Below are positions 29,166-37,031 of a DNA stretch of 62,564 bases, piece by piece (positions within the stretch are counted from its first letter, which is position 1; every line of letters starts with the position of its first letter). Both the position numbers and the translations under genes were made by a program. The notes beneath the pieces are model-generated. The model was not told the origin of the DNA. It made no database searches and saw only the letters and a list, made by a program, of their open reading frames with translations. This stretch comes from Tolypothrix sp. FACHB-123 (lineage in GTDB: Bacteria > Cyanobacteriota > Cyanobacteriia > Cyanobacteriales > Nostocaceae). The DNA is taken from NCBI RefSeq assembly GCF_014697075.1, contig NZ_JACJRE010000046.1, positions 1-62,564 on the forward strand. The letters run 5' to 3'.

Positions 29166-29708
29166 CTAAGAACCAACATCTAAAGTGAAGTAGAAGCTTT
29201 TATCAACAATTCTGTTGCTGCCATCATATTTGATAATTGGAATCATGACTTGATGTTGTCCTGGTTCAAGTTTCCAGATTGTTTGGAAGTTGCCAATTTT
29301 GTGACAAACGCCAGTATGAATAGGGAATTGACTGGGAGTTAACAAAACATCTTGATAACTCTCAACTCCATTTTTAAATAGATAAGCTTTTGCTTCTAAT
29401 TTATTTAGGTTCATTTCAGATGGTATGCAATAGTTGAGATGAATAACCTTTAAAGTATCGCCGACTTGTAAAGAAATCCGTTGAAGATTATTTACAATTA
29501 TCGGTTCATCGCTGTTAATTTGTACCAATAGGTTAGCAACACAAATTTTAGATGCAATATTGGGGCTGCATTGTAATGTAGAAGGTTTAATGTCTGTTTT
29601 AGTCGGAGGATTTGCAGTAATCAAGGCAGATAATATTGCACCTGCAAAGCCTATGAGGGCACCTACTAGAGGTACGATTACTTTTTCACTGGATACTGAT
29701 ACTCTCAT
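29166..29708 (-). CDS. Hypothetical protein with N-terminal membrane anchor
   Basis: The 180-residue protein has one hydrophobic helix near the N-terminus (KVIVPLVGALIGFAGAILSA, about residues 9-31). A domain of beta-rich character follows, with cysteines at CSPN, CVAN, CIPS and CHKI that could form two disulfides if exported. No family is recognised. GGAGGAAA precedes the ATG at 29708. It is the only minus-strand gene in this stretch and is bracketed by palindromic repeats on both sides. Confidence 0.7.
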   Translation of the reverse strand: MRVSVSSEKVIVPLVGALIGFAGAILSALITANPPTKTDIKPSTLQCSPNIASKICVANLLVQINSDEPIIVNNLQRISLQVGDTLKVIHLNYCIPSEMNLNKLEAKAYLFKNGVESYQDVLLTPSQFPIHTGVCHKIGNFQTIWKLEPGQHQVMIPIIKYDGSNRIVDKSFYFTLDVGS

Positions 29709-29948
29709 ATTAATTTTCCTCCACGAAATTACTTTTATTCGTCAAAGTTCTAGATTGCTAACATCAGAATCATAAAATTTTGCTTCGATAATGTCCCAGA
29801 AAGAGCTTTCCGGCTACTCTAAAAAAGACCGGAAAAAATTTTCCGTATTTTCAGCTAATCGGAAAACGGTTATATTTAAATTCAGTTAAATTCAGTCTTG
29901 CTAGTGAAGCTTTGCTTGCTAATACCAATTAGCTGTGAAGCTGCACAT

Positions 29949-30110
29949 ATCTCGATCCCCCTAAATCCCCCTTAAAAAGGGGGACTTTGATTCTCTTCCC
30001 CCCTTTTTTAAGGGGGGTTAGGGGGGATCAAAACGTTATCGGGCTAGGTTATAAGACTTGTGTGTACACCGTAGCCTTTTTAAGGGGGGCTAGGGGGGAT
30101 CGAATTTTAT
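29949..30110. repeat. Two further palindromic dispersed repeats
   Basis: Bases 29949-30036 pair CCCCCTAAATCCCCC and CCCCCCTTTTTTAAGGGGGG segments and end GGGGGATCAAAACGTT, nearly matching the 29042-29128 copy. A second, partial copy (CTTTTTAAGGGGGGCTAGGG) is at 30074-30110. Together they fill most of the 451-bp gap before the ATPase gene at 30160. The part at 29709-29948 contains only short TTCCGG-type inverted repeats. Confidence 0.8.
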
Positions 30111-30159
30111 GCATCTTCATATTGAATTGGTATCAGGTGTTGAGGAGTAATGCAAAAAT

Positions 30160-31233
30160 ATGAACTCTTGGGAAAACTTTCTCGTAATGGAGGTATGTCG
30201 TAAGCATGGTTTAAGCCCCACAGAACAGGACATTCTTTTGGCGAAGTTTCCCGATGAGAATACTGTTAATGACAATCAGCAGGTTGCGAAACAATTAAAA
30301 TATCCGCCAGAGTCTAGCTGGGATGAAAATGTCAGGAGGCAAATGTGGAATATATACAACAAACGATTTAGTCCTCAGCCAAATCTAAAAGACTTCCCAG
30401 ATTACAATCAGAGATTTCGCGATAAAGATGCCAAGTTTCTAGCTTGGCTTAAACCACAGTATTTAGAATGGTTGAAAAGCCAAAATAATAATAACAATAA
30501 TAATATTGTCCCTATCGTTCCTGTTTCTACAGGGAACCCATTTATTCCCCTCAATGACATCATCACCGAACAGCATCTATTATTCGGTCGGGAAAGGGAG
30601 ATTATCAGAGTATTTGAAACACTAAATAGTGGCAGTAGTGTAGCGCTTATTGGTGAGAGAAAAATCGGCAAGTCTTCACTACTTAAAGCCATTGAGCAAC
30701 AGGCACAACATCGACTGCTCAAACCCCGCCAGGTAATTTATCTCAACTTAAGTTTAATTTTTAATGATGATGATTTTTATGATGAATTCTGCTATCAGGT
30801 GGGAATCGCTGTTAGCAAAGGTCGGCAATTAATTCGGGAGTTACAAAAACAGCAATTATTGTTGTTATTAGATGAAGTACAACAAATGACTTGGGATGGT
30901 TTCACTAGGGAATTACGCCAACAACTGCGCGGTTTAGCTGACGGACAAGCTAACCCACCTTTGCGCTTGGTAATTGCAGCTAGCGAACACTTAGATGTTC
31001 TGTTTCCTGATAGCCGAGATAATCCTTCACCGTTTCAAGGTGTTTGCATTGAAGAAGTTATTAAGCCTTGGGACGAAAATATTGTGCGTGGGTTTATTGA
31101 CAGTCGGTTAGGTAATACTCAGGTGAGTTTTACGGAAGAGGAAATTATTAAACTAATTCAAGAAAGTGGCGGACACCCCCAGCGACTTATGTATTTGTGT
31201 CATCGCACTTACTCGCGGTATATGGAGAGATGA
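30160..31233 (+). CDS. P-loop ATPase with N-terminal helical (HTH-like) domain
   Basis: In the 357-residue protein, residues 1-75 form a small helical domain (HGLSPTEQDILLAKFPDE... and DENVRRQMWNIYNKRF). It resembles the HTH-like adaptor domains at the N-termini of cyanobacterial STAND/TPR proteins. An Asn run (residues 109-114) coded by a trinucleotide repeat marks the linker. The ATPase domain begins at FGREREIIRVFE, with Walker A GERKIGKSS (164-172) and Walker B QLLLLLDEVQQM (231-242). GGHPQRLMYLCHRTYSRY ends the protein, so no effector domain follows. It lies 133 bp upstream of a second ATPase on the same strand. The role is unknown; signalling or defence is an inference from the family. 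Confidence 0.75.
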   Translation: MNSWENFLVMEVCRKHGLSPTEQDILLAKFPDENTVNDNQQVAKQLKYPPESSWDENVRRQMWNIYNKRFSPQPNLKDFPDYNQRFRDKDAKFLAWLKPQYLEWLKSQNNNNNNNIVPIVPVSTGNPFIPLNDIITEQHLLFGREREIIRVFETLNSGSSVALIGERKIGKSSLLKAIEQQAQHRLLKPRQVIYLNLSLIFNDDDFYDEFCYQVGIAVSKGRQLIRELQKQQLLLLLDEVQQMTWDGFTRELRQQLRGLADGQANPPLRLVIAASEHLDVLFPDSRDNPSPFQGVCIEEVIKPWDENIVRGFIDSRLGNTQVSFTEEEIIKLIQESGGHPQRLMYLCHRTYSRYMER

Positions 31234-31258
31234 AAACTGAGTTATGAATCAACACCAG

Positions 31259-31346
31259 TGAAGAATAATTGTAGGTTGGGTTGAACGCAGTGAAACCCAA
31301 CAAAGCCGCGAAAATGTTGGGTTTCGTTCCTCAACCCAACCTACTC
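31259..31346. repeat. Dispersed palindrome GTAGGTTGGGTT type
   Basis: GTAGGTTGGGTTGAACGC at one end and CAACCCAACCTAC at the other, with internal AACCCAACA/TGTTGGGTT, form a large imperfect hairpin between the two ATPase genes. A related copy lies at 62363-62431. Confidence 0.8.
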
Positions 31347-31366
31347 AATTTAAGCCTAACTGAGTT

Positions 31367-33997
31367 ATGAGCCAACACCAGCCTGTACCGCGTTTAAATT
31401 TAGCGCCTAAATTACGCCGTCCCCTGTCGCTGTGGAATCCCTTAGATTATCTACGCCTGTTGTACTGGGTGTTTTATTTTCCCCAAGCTTTGCGGTGGTA
31501 TGTAGATACTTTCGGGGGTGGGTATATCCCTGAAAGTGAAATGAATTGGCGAAAGGGATTAGAGTTGTTGCGTCAAAATCCTATCCAGCGCCAATTACTT
31601 TTCCAAGGCTTAGTGTTGACAGTAGTTACACCAGTGGTTGTAAGCCTAATTTTGGAGAAGATAGGCGTTCCTGTCATCTGGTTCTTCGTGGCGGTAGGCG
31701 TGGCGGTAGGCGTGGCGGTAGGCGTGGCGGTAGGCGTGGCGTTCGGCGTGGCGGTAGGCGTGGCGGTAGGCGTGGCGGTAGGCGTGGCGTTCGGCGTGGC
31801 GTTCGGCGTGGCGTTCGGCGTGGGGTTCGGCGTGGCGGGAGGCGTGGCGGTAGGCGTGGCGGGAGGCGTGGCGGTAGGCGTGGCGGGAGGCGTGGCGGTA
31901 GGCGTGGCGGGAGGCGTGGCGGGAGGCGTGGGGTTCGGCGTGGCGGGAGGCGTGGCGGGAGGCGTGGCGGGAGGCGTGGGGTTCGGCGTGGCGGGAGGCG
32001 TGGCGGTTATGCGTCCTGAGAATTGGCTAGTTGGCTTACCTTTAAATTTACAAAAAATCCCAAATGGTAGTTTTTTACTTCCCCGTATCACTTCAATTCC
32101 CTTACCGAATCTTGATAAGCAGTTGCAGAATTGGCTGCAACAAGATTGGGAAACAGCTTTGCATAATACTAATGAATTGCTAGCTTATACTCTGCAATTT
32201 ATTCCCGTTGTACAAGCAGTTAATAAAGTACTTATCAAAACACCGTCAGACCAAATAATTTGGCGCATTTCTCGATTAGCTGCAAATCCTTTTGATTGGA
32301 AATTAGTAGGTTTTGCCTCAGCTTCGTTGCGAAAACAAATTCAGTCACAACTGGTTAGAGGTTTTTTATTCTTTCGTTATTTTAATGAGCCATTCTCCCC
32401 TCCGCTAACTGTCAATCTTCACTTAGATACTTCTGCTCGTGCTGCTGCTGCTGGTTTTTGGTATCTGCATGAAAAAAAACCAGCAAAAGCAACAGAGGCT
32501 TTTGCTGTAGTGCGTTCTCTTCTCTATGGCGAGGAAATGTATACTCTTGCCCAAACTCTAGCAGCATTTCACGCAGCTAAAGAACCAGTCTCTATTGCTG
32601 CTGTGCAATTACTTACATTTCCACAAGAACCGCTTTTACGTCCAGTCACTTGGAAAGCAATTACTAGCCTGCGTCGAGTTATTGAAGATGTCCAGTTTGT
32701 TAATCGCAGCGTGTCACGTTCAGCTAAGTCTTTAGCTCTCAATCGCACTTTAGGTGAACTGACTAACATCCTCAATCAAGCCGATACTTTGCCGCAAGCA
32801 GAACGCGGATTAATTGTCGATATCGCCCAAACTTGGAAAGAAAGCTTGTTACAAATCGCTGGTGAGGTGGGGGAAGTTACCATCACCAAGCCTGTGCTTA
32901 ATCCTTATATAGTAGGCGACCCGGTTCAAGGTAATCTCTTTGTAGGGCGTGAAGATATCATCAGACAGTTAGAAGAACTTTGGGTGATGGGTCATCAACT
33001 CCAGTCTGTAGTTCTCTACGGTCACAGGCGTATGGGTAAGACTTCTATTTTAATTAACGCCGCTAGTTCTCTAGGGTCAGGGATACAGCTAATTTATGTC
33101 AATTTGTTGCGGTTGGGAGATAGTCCGCAAGGAGTTGGCGAGGTGCTAATGGCTATTACTGATGAAATTTCCCAAGCTGTTAATATTGCACCGCCAGCTG
33201 ATGCAGATTTGCTCAATCTTCCCTACCGGACTTTTGAACGCTATTTGAAACAGGTAGAAGCACAGGTTAATTGTGGGCTAATCATCGCTTTAGATGAGTT
33301 CGAGAAAATTGAAGAATTAATTGAATTAGGAAGAATCCCCCAAGATTTTATGGGTTTTCTGCGGGGGTTGGTGCAAATGAGTTCTAAAGTTGCTTTTGCT
33401 TTTGCTGGGTTGCACACCTTGGAGGAAATGACAGCAGATTATTTTCAGCCTTTCTTTGCTAGTGTCATCTCCATTCATGTAGGATTTTTGACAGGTGCAG
33501 CTACTAGGCAAATTCTCGCTAACCCAGGTGAAGACTTTCTTCTTGACTATACCCCAGAAGCGTTAGCTGAAATTTATGATTTAACATCTGGTCAACCTTA
33601 TTTAGTGCAATTACTGGGATTCCAACTAGTGCGCGGCTACAATGACTTTGTGTTTGAACAAGGACGTTCTCGCAATCCGGTGTTTACAGTGGAAGATGTC
33701 GCCGCAGTTATTAATGACACTGAGTTTTTTAAGCGGGGACGCTACTATTTTGATGGGGTTTGGGGTCAGGCAATGGGTAGTCAGCAGGCGATAATACAGG
33801 TACTTGCACCGCACCCAGAAGGGTTAAGTTTAGATGCTTTAGCTGAGTCTACGGCTATGGGTAGGGAAGAGTTACAAGCGGCGCTTGGTGTTTTAATGCG
33901 TCATGATGTGGTGACGGAGAATGGGGGACGTTGGCGGATTATTGTAGAACTGTTTCGCCGTTGGGTTGTGCAAAATCATCCTGTGTCGGGGGGGTAA
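31367..33997 (+). CDS. Membrane ATPase with long Gly-Val-Ala-Val repeat stretch
   Basis: In the 876-residue protein, residues 1-105 contain membrane-associating segments (LRLLYWVFYFPQALRWYV and LVLTVVTPVVVSLILEKI). Residues about 107-214 are a pure G/V/A/F stretch built on G-V-A-V and G-V-A-G units, giving glycine every fourth residue (GxxxG, glycine-zipper-like). Residues 230-500 are a helical region. An ATPase domain follows, starting VGREDIIRQLEELW, with Walker A GHRRMGKTS (552-560) and Walker B LIIALDEFEKIEE. The end is winged-helix-like (LSLDALAESTAMGREELQAAL). ATPase assignment is firm; a role as a membrane-embedded switch is inference. A 21-bp repeat array begins 36 bp after the stop. 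Confidence 0.78.
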   Translation: MSQHQPVPRLNLAPKLRRPLSLWNPLDYLRLLYWVFYFPQALRWYVDTFGGGYIPESEMNWRKGLELLRQNPIQRQLLFQGLVLTVVTPVVVSLILEKIGVPVIWFFVAVGVAVGVAVGVAVGVAFGVAVGVAVGVAVGVAFGVAFGVAFGVGFGVAGGVAVGVAGGVAVGVAGGVAVGVAGGVAGGVGFGVAGGVAGGVAGGVGFGVAGGVAVMRPENWLVGLPLNLQKIPNGSFLLPRITSIPLPNLDKQLQNWLQQDWETALHNTNELLAYTLQFIPVVQAVNKVLIKTPSDQIIWRISRLAANPFDWKLVGFASASLRKQIQSQLVRGFLFFRYFNEPFSPPLTVNLHLDTSARAAAAGFWYLHEKKPAKATEAFAVVRSLLYGEEMYTLAQTLAAFHAAKEPVSIAAVQLLTFPQEPLLRPVTWKAITSLRRVIEDVQFVNRSVSRSAKSLALNRTLGELTNILNQADTLPQAERGLIVDIAQTWKESLLQIAGEVGEVTITKPVLNPYIVGDPVQGNLFVGREDIIRQLEELWVMGHQLQSVVLYGHRRMGKTSILINAASSLGSGIQLIYVNLLRLGDSPQGVGEVLMAITDEISQAVNIAPPADADLLNLPYRTFERYLKQVEAQVNCGLIIALDEFEKIEELIELGRIPQDFMGFLRGLVQMSSKVAFAFAGLHTLEEMTADYFQPFFASVISIHVGFLTGAATRQILANPGEDFLLDYTPEALAEIYDLTSGQPYLVQLLGFQLVRGYNDFVFEQGRSRNPVFTVEDVAAVINDTEFFKRGRYYFDGVWGQAMGSQQAIIQVLAPHPEGLSLDALAESTAMGREELQAALGVLMRHDVVTENGGRWRIIVELFRRWVVQNHPVSGG
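31687..32007 (+). repeat. In-frame 12-bp tandem repeat, about 27 units
   Basis: Units of GGCGTGGCGGTA with TTC, GGA and GGG variants run for about 321 bp inside the ATPase gene. The variants form higher-order blocks, for example alternating GTA and GGA units at 31850-31910, indicating repeated duplication. Because 12 is a multiple of three, copy-number change alters the hydrophobic stretch in steps of four residues without frameshift. Confidence 0.95.
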
Positions 33998-34033
33998 TAC
34001 CGTTTCACTTTAAAGGTGATACAGGTGGGCTTG

Positions 34034-34352
34034 GCATATGCATTTGTGGCTTTTGCATGTCCATTTGCTGCTTTTGGATATGCATTTGCTGCTTTTGCAT
34101 GTCCATTTGTGGCTTTTGGATGTCCATTTGTTACTTTTGCATATCCATTTGTAGCTTTTGGATATGCATTTGCTGTTTTTGCATGTCCATTTGTAGCTTT
34201 TGGATGTCCATTTGTTACTTCTGCATGTCCATTTGTAGCTTTTGGATATGCATTTGTGACTTTTGCATATCCATTTGTGACTTCAAATCAAAAGGTGTGA
34301 TGTTGGATTACAAGCTGTATAGCAGCTACAGTTTCTCATTTTTTGCGATCGC
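34034..34352 (-). repeat. 21-bp repeat array (12 units) with conserved head sequence
   Basis: Read on the minus strand, a HIP1 site (34345-34352) opens a head of about 65 bp (ATGAGAAACTGTAGCTGC...). Twelve 21-bp units follow in exact register from 34285 down to 34034, most starting AAAAG and containing ACAAATGNA. The head matches the heads of the elements at 53880 and 61696. The AAAA and AAA tracts are about 9-10 bp apart and repeat every two helical turns. Overlapping open frames on the plus strand are products of the periodicity and I do not count them as genes. Confidence 0.85.
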
Positions 34353-34472
34353 ACTAAGTAATACTAATTTAAAGAAACAATGCGACGGATGCTAGGGGCA
34401 TGGCAGTGCCCATACCCTTACCATTTGTCGTATTATTTTTTAAGGTATAAAATTGCCGATTCCATAAAATTT

Positions 34473-34507
34473 TAAGGTGCGTTGCGCTTCGCGACAACAC
34501 ACCCTAC
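34473..34507. repeat. Dispersed GGTGCGTTGCGCTTCGCGACA repeat, copy 1
   Basis: The sequence GGTGCGTTGCGCTTCGCG followed by ACAACACACCCTAC recurs inverted at 54405-54441 as GTAGGGTGTGTTGTCGCG. It contains an internal GCGCTTCGCG hairpin. It lies between the 21-bp array and pcrA; nothing else is recognisable in 34353-34559. Confidence 0.85.
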
Positions 34508-34559
34508 ATAAAAATATCCCATAGTGACAAATTCGTAATTAAATAACAATTACGAATTA

Positions 34560-36872
34560 TCAATCTACTTTTTGCAACTGCGCTACTCTAGGATCGATAA
34601 TTTTTTGTCCCAAATTGGCAAATTTAATCGCTACAGATAGCTTAGTTCCTTCTCCAAATACATGAGTAATTTCACCAAGACCAAAAGATTTATGTAATAC
34701 TCTATCGCCTACGCGCCAATTCTGCTTACCATTGCTAGGTGCAGCAGTTTTTGTATAGGTTTGACGCACTTTACGCCCAGTGGTTAACAATTCTTCTGGT
34801 ACTTCATCGAGAAATTGCGATCGCACTGCGGGTTCTCTGGAACCATAAAGGCGACGTTCGCGAGCATGTGATAAATATAACCTTTCCTGAGCGCGGGTAA
34901 TTCCCACATAACACAGGCGACGTTCTTCTTCTAAAGCTGCGGGATCGCTTAAAGAACGATAACCGGGAAATAGTCCCTGTTCTAAACCAACTAAAAAGAC
35001 TACAGGAAATTCTAGCCCTTTAGAAGCGTGCAAAGTCATCAAAGAAACCGCAGTTTTTCCTTCTTTTAAATTATCTAAATCGGAACTAAGGGCGGTACTT
35101 TGTAAGAAACCTTGCAGAGTTGCATCTTCGTTTTCTTCTTGGAATTGCAGTACAGCGTTGTAAAGTTCTTGAACGTTTTGAATTCTATCTTGGGATTCGT
35201 CTGTACCTTGACTGAGCAAGTCTTGAATATAGCCAGAGTCCTCTAGTATACCTTGAACTATTTCTGCTGCTGGCCGATTGCCGATTTCGCTTTGCCAACG
35301 GTTAATCATTTCTGCAAAGCCTTTCACCGATTTTGCACCCCTTCCCGCCAAGGTATTCACCGATGTATCATCAGATAAAATTTCCCAAAGGGTAGTTCCT
35401 AATTGCTGGGAAGCGTTAATCAAAGCATCAATGGTGGTTTTCCCGATACCGCGCCGGGGAGTATTGATGACTCGTAATAAGCTTACAGTATCCGCAGGAT
35501 TAGCGATCGCTCTTAAATAAGCTATAACATCTTTAATTTCTTTGCGATCGTAAAATCTCATTCCCCCGACAACTGTATAAGGAATTTGATATTTCACTAA
35601 CAGTTCTTCAAATGGGCGAGATTGAGCATTTGTCCGATAAAGAATAGCAAAACTTCCCCAATTTAATTCAGGGTTTTGATATTCTAAAGAACGAATTTGA
35701 TTGATAATAAACTCGGCTTCATCTAATTCATTATCTGCTTTATGACAATAAATTTGTTCGCCTGCTCCCCTTGTCGGTCTAAGAACTTTATCAATTCGTT
35801 GGGTATTATTTTCGATTAATTCATTAGCCGCTTGCAAAATATTTTCACAAGAACGATAGTTTTCTTCCAGCTTCACCATTGTTCTGGTATCTGCATCTGG
35901 TAAACCATCGCCAAAATCTTGCTGAAACTCTAGCAAGATAGTGAAATCAGCCATTCTAAAAGAGTAAATTGATTGGTCAGCATCACCGACAACAAACACC
36001 GAGCGATTTTGCCAATTCCATTCACTCTTTCTATCTTCGCCATTCGTGACTAATAGGCGAATTAAGTCATACTGGGTTCGGTTAGTATCTTGATATTCAT
36101 CAACTAGAATATGGCAGAATTTGCGATGCCAATAACCTAATACCTGTTCATTCTGCTGAAACAGTCTTGTAGGAACCAGAATTAAATCATCAAAATCGAG
36201 AGCATTATTTTGTGACAACCTATCTTGATAGGCGCTATAAACTTGAGCAATTACCCTTCCCCGATAATTCGGTTGTTCTCTTTCAAAATCTTGGGGTGAT
36301 AAACCTTGGTTTTTGGCATTACTAATTGCATAGCGCACCGAACGATGGTCAAATTTTTTATCATCTAAATTAAGCTGTTTGGTAACAATTTCCTTCACCA
36401 AACTTTGCGCATCAGATTCATCAAAAATCGAGAAATTTTTATTCCACCGCCGTCCTTTTTCGTCTTCATACTTCTCAATATCAAACCGCAAAATCCGGGA
36501 AAACAGACTGTGAAACGTACCGCACCATAAATCTTTGATGGTTTCGCGGTAAACTTGCGATCGCAGTTGAGATTGTTGATATTCCGTCAACAAATCAAAT
36601 TTTGTTTCATATTGTTTTACCGCTTCTGCTTCCGCAAACAGCTTTTGAATCCGTTCTTTCATTTCCCTGGCGGCTTTATTCGTAAAAGTCACCGCCAAAA
36701 TATTCTCCGGATTGACGCGATGTTTGAGAATCAGGTTAGCAATCCGATAAGTCAGCGCGCGTGTTTTACCGGAACCTGCGCCAGCCACAACTAGCAGCGG
36801 GCCGCAGTAATGTTCTACGGCTTGACGTTGGCTGGGGTTAAGATGGCTAAGAAAGTCTATAGTTGTGGTCAT
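34560..36872 (-). CDS. pcrA: ATP-dependent DNA helicase PcrA/UvrD family
   Basis: This 770-residue superfamily 1A 3'-5' helicase acts in DNA repair and replication-fork maintenance. Motifs visible: Q-motif LNPSQRQAVEH, Walker A AGAGSGKTRALTYRIANLI, TFTNKAAREMKERI, Walker B in LVDEYQDTNRTQY, VVGDADQSIYSFR, LEENYRSCENIL, VSLMTLHASKGLEFPVVFL and YVGITRAQERLYL. A Tudor-like C-terminus (WRVGDRVLHKSFGLGEITHV) is typical of PcrA. The frame is open to 36914; the ATG at 36872 (MTTTIDFLSHLNPSQ) fits the family better. The histidine kinase gene ends 159 bp upstream on the same strand. Confidence 0.95.
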   Translation of the reverse strand: MTTTIDFLSHLNPSQRQAVEHYCGPLLVVAGAGSGKTRALTYRIANLILKHRVNPENILAVTFTNKAAREMKERIQKLFAEAEAVKQYETKFDLLTEYQQSQLRSQVYRETIKDLWCGTFHSLFSRILRFDIEKYEDEKGRRWNKNFSIFDESDAQSLVKEIVTKQLNLDDKKFDHRSVRYAISNAKNQGLSPQDFEREQPNYRGRVIAQVYSAYQDRLSQNNALDFDDLILVPTRLFQQNEQVLGYWHRKFCHILVDEYQDTNRTQYDLIRLLVTNGEDRKSEWNWQNRSVFVVGDADQSIYSFRMADFTILLEFQQDFGDGLPDADTRTMVKLEENYRSCENILQAANELIENNTQRIDKVLRPTRGAGEQIYCHKADNELDEAEFIINQIRSLEYQNPELNWGSFAILYRTNAQSRPFEELLVKYQIPYTVVGGMRFYDRKEIKDVIAYLRAIANPADTVSLLRVINTPRRGIGKTTIDALINASQQLGTTLWEILSDDTSVNTLAGRGAKSVKGFAEMINRWQSEIGNRPAAEIVQGILEDSGYIQDLLSQGTDESQDRIQNVQELYNAVLQFQEENEDATLQGFLQSTALSSDLDNLKEGKTAVSLMTLHASKGLEFPVVFLVGLEQGLFPGYRSLSDPAALEEERRLCYVGITRAQERLYLSHARERRLYGSREPAVRSQFLDEVPEELLTTGRKVRQTYTKTAAPSNGKQNWRVGDRVLHKSFGLGEITHVFGEGTKLSVAIKFANLGQKIIDPRVAQLQKVD

Positions 36873-37031
36873 GGATGACTGGGCAGAGAATTGCTTATTC
36901 TGAGAGTATCGCACTCAACGCCTATTATTCTAGGCTAATTACCAGATCACGATTCTCGCCTGTTACATTTTCCCATGTTGCTGAATAATAATTACAATAA
37001 ACCAGTCAGCCTCTAAATATCTCTATTCAAC

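Noticed and set aside
31573-32091. 172-codon minus-strand frame with TATPTATP repeats
   Set aside because: By-product of the 12-bp repeat within the ATPase gene.
33931-34395. 154- and 94-codon plus-strand frames with FCMSIC and FACPFV heptads
   Set aside because: They arise from the 21-bp periodicity of the array (seven codons per unit) and overlap the end of the ATPase gene. No ribosome-binding site or homologous family was seen.
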